Shown: positions 55,477-62,444 of the stretch, one piece after another
Layout: the number at the start of each line of letters is the position of its first letter
How positions within the stretch are numbered: position 1 is the first letter of the stretch
From: an uncultured Atopobiaceae bacterium
GTDB lineage: Bacteria; Actinomycetota; Coriobacteriia; Coriobacteriales; Atopobiaceae
Direction of reading: 5' to 3'
Assembly: GCA_944321515.1 (NCBI GenBank)
Contig: CALULO010000003.1
Location: 1 to 64,000, forward strand
Length of the DNA stretch: 64,000 bases
Made by a program: the position numbers and the translations under genes
Notes under the pieces: model-generated
Databases searched by the model: none
What the model was told of the DNA's origin: nothing
Seen by the model: the letters and a program-made list of their open reading frames with translations, nothing else

Positions 55477-55606
55477 AAGCGTAAGCGGTGGGCAAGGGCC
55501 CGGCAACGAGACGAGGGCACGTCCCGGGCGAGTCATATTGTGTCCGGCGGCTCGAACCGGCGCCGGGGGGCGTCGGCGAGCGAGAAGGCTTACGAAGGGA
55601 GAGCTT

Positions 55607-56755
55607 GTGAGCAACAGCGTCAACAACGCCTGCGCGCACGCCATGTCGCGCAGGTCCTTCCTCGGCATGCTCGGCATCGCCGGGGTCGCCTGCGTCGCCG
55701 GTCTTGGCCTGACGGGCTGCGACGACGGGTCCGCGAGCAGCGCGGCCGTCGACTACAACTCCATGTCGCTCGACGACATCATCGCCCAGGCCAAGGAGGA
55801 GGGCGCGGTCAACTCCGTGGGCATGCCCGACACCTGGGCCAACTGGGTGGAGACCTGGGAGGACCTCTCCTCCGAGTACGGCCTCGAGCACGCCGACCAG
55901 GACATGTCCTCCGCCGAGGAGTTGGCGATGTTCCGCGAGGAGGGCACCGACGGCACCAAGGACATCGGCGACGTGGGCCAGTCCTGGGGCCCCACGGCCG
56001 AGGAGCAGGAGCTGACGCTCAAGTACAAGACCAGCTACTGGGACGAGATTCCCGACTGGGCCAAGGATGACGACGGTGACTGGATCGTGGGCTACTACGG
56101 CACCATCTCCCTCATGTCCAACGACGCCACGGTCTCGAACGCGCCCACGAGCTTCCAGGACCTCCTCGACGGCGACTACAACGTCTGCGTCGGCGACGTG
56201 ACCGCCGCCGCGGTGGCCCAGTACGCCGTGCTCGCCGCAGCCTACGCGCTCGGTGGCGGCATCGACAACATGCAGCCCGGCTACGACTTCCTGAAGAAGC
56301 TCGCCGAGTCTGGCCGCCTGGACGTCTCCGACGCCTCCCTCGCCCGCATCGAGTCCGGCGAGATCGACGTCTGCATCAACTGGGACTACAACTCCCTCAA
56401 CTACCGCGACCAGATCCTGTCCAACAACCCCAACGCGTCGTTCTCCGTCAACATCCCGACGGACGCGTCCGTGCAGTCCGGCTACTGCACCATCATCAAC
56501 AAGAACGCGCCGCACCCCGCCGCAGCCTGCCTCGCCCGTGAGTTCATCCTCTCCGACGAGGGCCAGATCAACCTCGCCCGCGGCTACGCCACCCCGATTC
56601 GAGACGTCGAGCTCCCCGAGGACGTCGCGGCCATGCGCCTGCCTGACGAGCAGTACGGCGACCAGGTCCAGACCGTCGACGAGACCGTCTGGAGCGGCGT
56701 CTGCCAGGACATGATCACCTGGTACCAGGAGAACATCATCCCGATCCTCGGCTAG
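55607..56755 (+). CDS. ABC transporter substrate-binding lipoprotein (PotD/PhnS-like)
   Basis: A 382-residue binding protein. Twin-arginine start (MSRRSFLGMLGIAGVAC region), a hydrophobic segment and a lipobox ending LTGC indicate a Tat-type lipoprotein. The mature part has DTWANWVETWEDLSSEYGL and INWDYNSLNYRDQI, like the polyamine/phosphonate/iron group (SBP family 1/6/8). GTG 55607 follows AAGGGAG; the frame upstream is non-homologous. The first gene of a four-gene importer operon. The substrate is not defined by sequence; the PHP phosphoesterase downstream suggests a phosphate-containing compound. Confidence 0.85.
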   Translation: MSNSVNNACAHAMSRRSFLGMLGIAGVACVAGLGLTGCDDGSASSAAVDYNSMSLDDIIAQAKEEGAVNSVGMPDTWANWVETWEDLSSEYGLEHADQDMSSAEELAMFREEGTDGTKDIGDVGQSWGPTAEEQELTLKYKTSYWDEIPDWAKDDDGDWIVGYYGTISLMSNDATVSNAPTSFQDLLDGDYNVCVGDVTAAAVAQYAVLAAAYALGGGIDNMQPGYDFLKKLAESGRLDVSDASLARIESGEIDVCINWDYNSLNYRDQILSNNPNASFSVNIPTDASVQSGYCTIINKNAPHPAAACLAREFILSDEGQINLARGYATPIRDVELPEDVAAMRLPDEQYGDQVQTVDETVWSGVCQDMITWYQENIIPILG

Positions 56756-56763
56756 TCTGAACT

Positions 56764-56808
56764 AAGGAGGAAGGGCCGGGTGCCGCGCGTGCCCGGCCCG
56801 ATTCTATG
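56764..56808 (+). promoter_or_regulatory. Ribosome site separated from its ATG by a hairpin
   Basis: AAGGAGG (56764-56770) is followed by AA, a perfect 8-bp stem GGGCCGGG/CCCGGCCC (56773-56780, 56792-56799, 11-nt loop), then GATTCT and the permease ATG at 56806. No other ribosome site lies near the ATG. With the hairpin folded the spacing is 8 nt; unfolded it is 35 nt. It probably tunes permease translation, and it may also act as an intercistronic stability or attenuation element. Confidence 0.6.
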
Positions 56809-57747
56809 GAAAACACCGCAAGCATCGGCGAGAAGGACGTGCGCGCCGTAGGCGCCACAGGCGCCAGGACCGCCCCCGGCTCGGCGGCCGCCCGCGTGAC
56901 GCGCCGCCCGCGCGCAGGCTGGCTCGCCCTCGTCCCGTTCGTCGTGGTGGTGGCGCTCTTTGAGATCATGCCGCTCCTGCAGCTGGCGCTCGACAGCGTC
57001 ATCGGGCGCGACTCCGGCGCGCTCGGCCTCGAGAACTACGTCCGCGTCTTCACCACCCCGCTCTACCAGCAGTCCATCTGGAACAGCGTCTGGATCAGCC
57101 TGCTCTCGGCGGTCGTCGGCATGGTCGTGGCGTTTCTCGCCGCGCGCTTCGCCTCCGAGGCCTCCCCTCGCGTGCGCAACGCCTTCACGATGGTCCTCAA
57201 CATGATGTCGAACTTCTCCGGCGTGCCGCTGGCCTTCGCCTTCATGATCCTCATGGGCAACGCGGGCGTGCTCACGCTCGTGGGGCAGCAGTTCAACATC
57301 CCGTTTCTCGCCAACTTCAACCTCTACGGCGCCGACGGGCTCGTGATCATGTACATCTACTTCCAGATCCCGCTGGCCACGCTGCTGCTCATCCCCGCCT
57401 TCGCGGGCATCCGCAAGTCCTGGCGCGAGGCGGCCACGATCCTTCAGGCCACGAGCTTCGACTACTGGTTCCGCATCGCCATCCCCAACCTCATGCCGTC
57501 GATCCTCGGGACGCTCTCCGTGCTCTTCTCGAACGCGCTGGCAGCCTACGCCACGGCCTACGCCCTGGTCATGAACAACTACGCGCTGCTCGCGCTCCAG
57601 ATCACCTCCCGCTTCAAGGGCGACGTCCAGACGGACGCGGCCACCGGCGGCGCGCTGGCCATGGTCCTTATCGCCCTCATGGTGGTCTGCACGCTCGTGA
57701 ACAACTACTTCACGCGTCGCGCCGCCAAGGGAAGGGAGCTCGTCTGA
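56806..57747 (+). CDS. ABC transporter permease (PotB-like)
   Basis: A 313-residue inner-membrane protein with about six spans. The binding-protein-dependent permease loop REAATILQATSFDYWFRIAI, which contacts the ATPase, is at about 205-225. The hydrophilic N-terminal 35 residues include GEKDVRA, encoded by an 11-mer motif copy. Translation probably starts through the hairpin-spanning ribosome site. Its stop overlaps the next permease start by 1 bp. Confidence 0.9.
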   Translation: MENTASIGEKDVRAVGATGARTAPGSAAARVTRRPRAGWLALVPFVVVVALFEIMPLLQLALDSVIGRDSGALGLENYVRVFTTPLYQQSIWNSVWISLLSAVVGMVVAFLAARFASEASPRVRNAFTMVLNMMSNFSGVPLAFAFMILMGNAGVLTLVGQQFNIPFLANFNLYGADGLVIMYIYFQIPLATLLLIPAFAGIRKSWREAATILQATSFDYWFRIAIPNLMPSILGTLSVLFSNALAAYATAYALVMNNYALLALQITSRFKGDVQTDAATGGALAMVLIALMVVCTLVNNYFTRRAAKGRELV

Positions 57748-58586
57748 TGGCACACAAGAACCTCGCCGCCCGCACGGCGGCTTCCGTCCAGAGGACGTCG
57801 CTCGCGGGGAGGGTCTTCCTCTGCGTGGTGGCGGCCTACCTGCTCATCCCGTTCCTGGCGACCCTCGTCTATTCGCTCTTCGTGGAGTGGACCGACATCC
57901 TACCCTCGGGCTTCACCCTGCGCAACTACCAGGAACTCTTCACCAACGCCGTGTTCTGGGCCTCCATCGGGCGCACGCTCGTCCTGTGCCTGGTGAGCGT
58001 GGCCATCACGATCGTGCTGATCCTCCTGGCCATGTACGTGGTCGTGGCGGTCAACCGCAAGGTGGCGCCCGTCATGCAGTTCCTCTGCATGATCCCGTAC
58101 GCCCTCCAGGGGGTCATCCTCTCCATCGGCATCATCTCGCTCTACACGGGCACCGGCACCATCCTCTCCAACCGCATGTTCATGCTCTTCGGCGCCTACA
58201 CGATCCTCGTGCTCCCCTACATCTACCAGGGCATCCGCAACGCGCTCAACTCCATCGACGCCGGCATGCTCATCCAGGCGGCCGAGATGCTCGGCTGCGG
58301 CCGCTTCCGCGCCTACGTGCAGGTGGTGCTGCCCAACATCCTCTCCGGCATCCTCGTCTCGAGCCTCCTGGCGGAGAGCATCATCTTCGGCGACTTCGTG
58401 CTCGCCAACAACATCGCCGGCACCAACTACCAGAACATCCAGGTGTTCCTGCAGGCCAACATGGACGTCTCGAGCGGCCTCTCCAGTGCCATCGTCGTCG
58501 TGATCTTCGTGGTGGTGGCCCTGGTCACCGCCCTCGTCCTCAAGCTGCAGGGCGCCGCCCAGAACAACGCTAAGGAGCAGGCATAA
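57747..58586 (+). CDS. ABC transporter permease (PotC-like)
   Basis: A 279-residue membrane protein with six predicted spans and the EAA-type loop QAAEMLGCGRFRAYVQVVLP. It partners with the preceding permease. Both boundaries overlap neighbours by 1 base (TGATG / ATAATG type junctions), which indicates tight translational coupling in the operon. Confidence 0.92.
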   Translation: MAHKNLAARTAASVQRTSLAGRVFLCVVAAYLLIPFLATLVYSLFVEWTDILPSGFTLRNYQELFTNAVFWASIGRTLVLCLVSVAITIVLILLAMYVVVAVNRKVAPVMQFLCMIPYALQGVILSIGIISLYTGTGTILSNRMFMLFGAYTILVLPYIYQGIRNALNSIDAGMLIQAAEMLGCGRFRAYVQVVLPNILSGILVSSLLAESIIFGDFVLANNIAGTNYQNIQVFLQANMDVSSGLSSAIVVVIFVVVALVTALVLKLQGAAQNNAKEQA

Positions 58587-59617
58587 TGGCTTACATCGAG
58601 TTCAAGGACGTGGTGAAGCGCTTCGGCGACAACACCGTCCTCGACCACATCAGCTTCGGCATCCAGCGCGGCGACCTCGTGACCCTGCTCGGCCCCTCCG
58701 GTTGCGGCAAGTCCACGCTGCTGCGCTGCCTCTCCGGCCTGGAGAGCGTCACCGAGGGCAGCATCGTCCTGGACGGCCGCGACGTCACCAACGTCCCAGC
58801 GTCCAAGCGCAACATCGGCATGGTCTTCCAGCAGTACAGCCTCTTCCCCAACATGACGGTGGAGCAAAACGTCGCGTTTGGCCTCAAGATGAAGAAGGTG
58901 CCCAAGGGCCAGATCGCCAAGAAGGTCGCCGACGCCATCGAGATGGTAGAGCTCAAGGGCAAGGAGCGCGCTTACCCGGCCAACCTCTCCGGCGGCCAGC
59001 AGCAGCGCGCGGCCCTCGCGCGCTCCATCGTGACCGAGCCGTCGGTGCTGCTGCTCGACGAGCCGCTCTCCGCCATCGACGCAAAGCTCCGCAAGGCCCT
59101 GCAGTCCCGCATCCGCGAGATCCACAAGGAGCTCGGGCTCACCACGATCTTCGTCACGCACGACCAGGACGAGGCCATGGTCATGTCCGATGTGATCCAG
59201 CTCTTCCACTCCGGCCGCATCGAGCAGGCCGGCAGCCCCGTCGAGGTCTACACCAACCCGATCTCCGAGTTCGCCGCGAGCTTCATCGGCAGCTACAACC
59301 AGCTCACGGCCGGGCAGTTCTCCCGACTCACCGGCGCCATGATCCCGAAGGGCAACGTGGTGGCGGTGCGCCCCGAGACCATCGGCATCAGCCTCGAGAG
59401 GCCCGAGGAGGCCGAGGGCGCCTACGTGGTCAGGGGCACCGTGGTCGACAGCACCCCGCGCGGAAACGTGCTGCGCTACACCGTCAACGTGGGCGAGACC
59501 ACGCTGCGCGTGGACGTGCTCTTCCGCAGCTTCCACATGTTCGACAACCTCGACACCGTCTGGCTCACCCTCCCCGAGCACGACTGCCTCTGCATCCCGG
59601 CCGAGGCTGCAGCCTAG
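58586..59617 (+). CDS. ABC transporter ATP-binding protein (PotA-like)
   Basis: A 343-residue ATPase with a C-terminal TOBE-type regulatory domain. Walker A GPSGCGKSTLL, Q-loop VFQQYSLFPNM, signature [12 protein letters not shown], Walker B VLLLDEPLSAID and switch His in FVTHDQDEAM are intact. The C-terminal part (VVAVRPETIGISLERPEEA) is the TOBE region. It energises the 55.6-58.6 kb importer. A pair of inverted 11-mer motif copies (59637, and 59672 with a mismatch) lies just after it. Confidence 0.93.
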   Translation: MAYIEFKDVVKRFGDNTVLDHISFGIQRGDLVTLLGPSGCGKSTLLRCLSGLESVTEGSIVLDGRDVTNVPASKRNIGMVFQQYSLFPNMTVEQNVAFGLKMKKVPKGQIAKKVADAIEMVELKGKERAYPANLSGGQQQRAALARSIVTEPSVLLLDEPLSAIDAKLRKALQSRIREIHKELGLTTIFVTHDQDEAMVMSDVIQLFHSGRIEQAGSPVEVYTNPISEFAASFIGSYNQLTAGQFSRLTGAMIPKGNVVAVRPETIGISLERPEEAEGAYVVRGTVVDSTPRGNVLRYTVNVGETTLRVDVLFRSFHMFDNLDTVWLTLPEHDCLCIPAEAAA

Positions 59618-59706
59618 CCCCTGGGCCCAGCCCCCGGCGAGAAGGACGCCGGCTCGCGCCTGCCCTCGTACCCTTCTCGCCCCCAAGGTCGCCCTTCCCT
59701 CAACAA

Positions 59707-59739
59707 GGCCCGCGCGCCACCCCTCCCGGCGCGCGGGCC
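59707..59739 (+). other. Strong hairpin before the PHP gene
   Basis: GGCCCGCGCGCC and GGCGCGCGGGCC pair perfectly around a 9-nt loop, between the ATPase gene and the PHP gene. No T-run follows; the AAAAGGAG ribosome site of the PHP gene comes right after. It may reduce read-through from the transporter genes. Confidence 0.5.
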
Positions 59740-59759
59740 GCCCTAGAAAAGGAGCTCCC

Positions 59760-60752
59760 ATGCCCTTCTCAGACCAGGTCTTCCTTGCCCCCGGTGGCAA
59801 CCGCTTCAAGGGGAACCTCCACAGCCACACCACCAACTCGGACGGGCTCCTCACGCCGGAGGAGTCCGTAGCCGCCTTCCGTGCCCACGGCTACGACTTC
59901 CTCTGCCTCTCCGAGCACGACCTCTACACCGACTACTCCGAGGAGCTCGGCTCGAGGGACTTCCTGATCCTGCCCGGGCTCGAGGCCTCGGCCTATCTCT
60001 ACACTGACGAGTCCGAGACCGTGCGCCTCAAGTGCCACCACATGCACGGAATCCTCGGCACCGACGAGATGGTCGAGGCGGCCTCGCAGAGATTCGCTCA
60101 CATGGAGCGCCTTGAGCCCATCCGTCGTCACGGGAGCTGGGACGGCGCCGAGGTGGCCGCGGAACTGGCGACCTCGCTCGCGGAGCGCGGGTGCGTCGTG
60201 ACGTACAACCACCCCATCTGGAGCCGTGTGGAGCCGGACGAGTTCTGCGACGTGGCCGGGTACTTTGCCCTGGAGATCTTCAACTACGACACGGTGAACG
60301 AGTCCGGCACGGGCTTCGACATCACCTACTGGGACCTCATGCTGCGGCGCGGCCGGCGCGTCATGGGGTTCGCGTCGGACGACAACCACAACGAGGGTCT
60401 CTTTGACGACGTCTTCGGAGGCTGGGTCGTGGTGCGCGCGGCCGAGCTCACGCGCGACGCCGTGGTGCGGGCGCTGTTGGCCGGGGACTACTACTCCTCG
60501 AGCGGCCCGGAGCTCGTGGGCTGGGGCGTCGAGGACGGGCGCGTCTGGGTTGAGTGCAGCCCCTGCGAGCGCGTGAACCTCGTGGCGGGTGGACCCGTCA
60601 ACGCCGGCGCCACCGTGATTGCCGAGGAGGGCTCGGACGGCCTCACGCGCGCGGAGTTCAGGCTGCGCGGCGGCGAGACGTACCTGCGAGTGGAGTGCGT
60701 CGACGATCAGGGGCGCACGGCCTGGTCGAACCCCGTCTTTGCCGACCGCTGA
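59760..60752 (+). CDS. PHP domain phosphoesterase
   Basis: A 330-residue protein. The N-terminal PHP domain shows metal ligands in GNLHSHTTNSDG, LCLSEHDLYTDY, ILPGLEASAYL, TYNHPIWS and GFASDDNHN. The last 90 residues form a beta-rich C-terminal extension. PHP enzymes hydrolyse phosphomonoesters or phosphodiesters. It is fifth in the run after the ABC importer (142-bp gap with a hairpin), so it may act on the imported compound (inference). SD AAAAGGAG precedes the ATG. Confidence 0.82.
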   Translation: MPFSDQVFLAPGGNRFKGNLHSHTTNSDGLLTPEESVAAFRAHGYDFLCLSEHDLYTDYSEELGSRDFLILPGLEASAYLYTDESETVRLKCHHMHGILGTDEMVEAASQRFAHMERLEPIRRHGSWDGAEVAAELATSLAERGCVVTYNHPIWSRVEPDEFCDVAGYFALEIFNYDTVNESGTGFDITYWDLMLRRGRRVMGFASDDNHNEGLFDDVFGGWVVVRAAELTRDAVVRALLAGDYYSSSGPELVGWGVEDGRVWVECSPCERVNLVAGGPVNAGATVIAEEGSDGLTRAEFRLRGGETYLRVECVDDQGRTAWSNPVFADR

Positions 60753-60841
60753 CGCCTGGGCGCGGCGGGGCCCGGGCGCGACGCGGGCAGCTTCGGGCGA
60801 CGTCGGGGCACGGAGCAGTAGTTCACGCATCCAAATAGCTT

Positions 60842-61206
60842 AACCAGATCACGCGCAACCTCGTTCTTCTCGCCTTGTCACACCCGAAGGACAAGGTTGC
60901 GCGTTTCCTGGTTCATTCTTTTGCACGCGCATTCTCAAGACCACGGCACATCGCAGGCTATGCATGCAAAATGTGAGACCAAAGCATGCTCATTCACGCG
61001 GAAACGAGAAGAACATGCCCGTAGTGTGACTTTTGGCGTGGGATAGTTCCACTTTTTGCACGCGCAACCTTGCAGCGGGGATGCTCATCAGAATGCGCGT
61101 GCAAAATGTGGAACCAGAGCACGCGCGAACAGCAGAGAGGGACGCTCCGCCGACCGTCATTCGAAGCTGCGCGTGGAATCGTCAGGTTCTTTGCACGCGC
61201 AACCTC
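60842..61206. repeat. ~67-bp-period palindromic repeat array D
   Basis: Inverted repeats follow each other at about 60842, 60909, 60976, 61044 and 61111. Arms resemble TGGTTCCACATTTTGCACGCGCA and its complement: for example 60842-60861 with 60893-60912, and 61044-61066 with 61094-61116 (nearly perfect). Neighbouring palindromes share their outer arm. Copies of the 11-mer sit in the interior of unit 1 (60863-60873, exact) and unit 3 (near 61001, one mismatch). It occupies the 523-bp gap between the two PHP genes; no gene is seen here. Confidence 0.8.
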
Positions 61207-61275
61207 GACGCAGGGGGGAAGAGCCCGCCGCTCGCGCGCGCAGCCTCACCGCCCGTGTCGAAAGGGGGCACAGCG

Positions 61276-62118
61276 CTATCGAAGCGGCATCGACTCCCAC
61301 GACCCGTCCGCGCGCGGCACCTCGATCGTGCGGTAGCCGACCTCCCAGGCGTGGGCGTAGGCGTCGAGGATGCCGTCGCAGATGTCGACAGGACGATGGC
61401 CGTCGGACCCCACGGTGAGGGGCACGCCCGCGCGGAAGAAGCGCTCCAGCAGGCCGCGGGAGGGGTAGTAGTCCCCCACCCCCTTGCGCCAGCCGGCGGT
61501 CGAGAGCTCCACACGACGGCCCGTGTCGCGCGCGCACTCGGCCATCTCGTCCCAGAGCGTCCCGAGGTCCGTCGTGGCAGGGAAGCCCTCGTTCCTCATG
61601 CGCTCGGGCAGGTCGGGGTGGGCCATCGTCCCGAAGGGCAGCGGGCTCTCGCAGGCGCGGCACCACGTCTGCACGTAGAGGCTCCAGACGCCGTCGGCGC
61701 CGAGGCCCTCCCAGACGTGCATGTCGGAGACGTCGTCGATCCAGCCCCCGCCGTCGACCGGCCCCAGCCAGTGGACGCTGCCGAGAAGAACCGTGGCGCC
61801 GGACGACCAGCGCATGACGTTCCCCTCACAGCCCGGATACCAGTCGCATTCGAAGCCGTAGACCATCTCGAGCTCGGGGTGGGCGTCGCGCGCCGCGGCC
61901 CACGCCGCCCGGTGCGCCGCGAGCTCGGGCTCCACGACCTGGACCTCCCCCGCCGGGTCCATCTCGGCCGGCAGCGTGAGATGGTCTGTGGAGACGAGCA
62001 CCGCGCAGCCCGCGGCCACCGCGGCCGCCGCGTTCTCCTCGAAGGTGCCCACGCCGTCCGAGAAGCGCGTGTGCGTGTGCATGTCCACAACGGAGCCGGA
62101 TGCCAGCGGATGTGCCAT
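61276..62118 (-). CDS. PHP-type phosphatase (histidinol-phosphatase HisJ-like)
   Basis: A 280-residue PHP protein. Metal ligands are visible in VDMHTHTRFSDG, VSTDHLTLP, GFECDW, LGSVHWLG, MAHPDLPERM and LTVGSDGHRP, the HisJ/HisK pattern. It may dephosphorylate histidinol phosphate or a related phosphomonoester; no other his gene is nearby, so the substrate is uncertain. ATG 62118 follows GGGAGGC; the open frame upstream is non-homologous. Array D lies just beyond its 3' end. Confidence 0.82.
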   Translation of the reverse strand: MAHPLASGSVVDMHTHTRFSDGVGTFEENAAAAVAAGCAVLVSTDHLTLPAEMDPAGEVQVVEPELAAHRAAWAAARDAHPELEMVYGFECDWYPGCEGNVMRWSSGATVLLGSVHWLGPVDGGGWIDDVSDMHVWEGLGADGVWSLYVQTWCRACESPLPFGTMAHPDLPERMRNEGFPATTDLGTLWDEMAECARDTGRRVELSTAGWRKGVGDYYPSRGLLERFFRAGVPLTVGSDGHRPVDICDGILDAYAHAWEVGYRTIEVPRADGSWESMPLR

Positions 62119-62444
62119 GGTGCCTCCCTGGGTCTGGGTGCAAGTCTCTCCGAACAAATCGCCCTCGGGCTCGGGGCCCCGAGTCCGGCGCACTTCGCAC
62201 TTCGGTCGGGCGGGGCTTGGCGCAAGGCCCGCCGGCAGCGGAGCCTCCTGGCGCAAGCCCTCCGGGCGCAAGGTGCTTCCCGCCCATTGTGCCGCATCGC
62301 GACGCACGGGAGTGTAAGCGTTTCACAAGGAAGGGCCGCCGGGCGAGAAGCCCGACGGCCCGAGAAGAAGCCAGACGACACCGGCCAACCGCCGGCGCCG
62401 GGGCGCGAAGATGTCACCGCCGGCGCCTGAGACGGGCCTGTCGC
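62119..62444. other. 326-bp gap: short GCGCAAG-type repeats, carB terminator
   Basis: No gene is seen. Between 62,205 and 62,270 GCGCAAG recurs (in TGGCGCAAGGCCCGCC, TGGCGCAAGCCCTCC and GGGCGCAAGGTGC) within GC-rich imperfect palindromes. This may be a degraded array like A-E, but the period is irregular. The carB terminator is at 62,325-62,361. Confidence 0.4.
62325..62361 (-). terminator. Terminator of carB
   Basis: On the minus strand a 12-bp stem (62350-62361 with 62333-62344, one GU pair) closes a 5-nt loop made of the TTCTC core of the 11-mer motif, and TTCCTTGTG follows. Confidence 0.65.
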
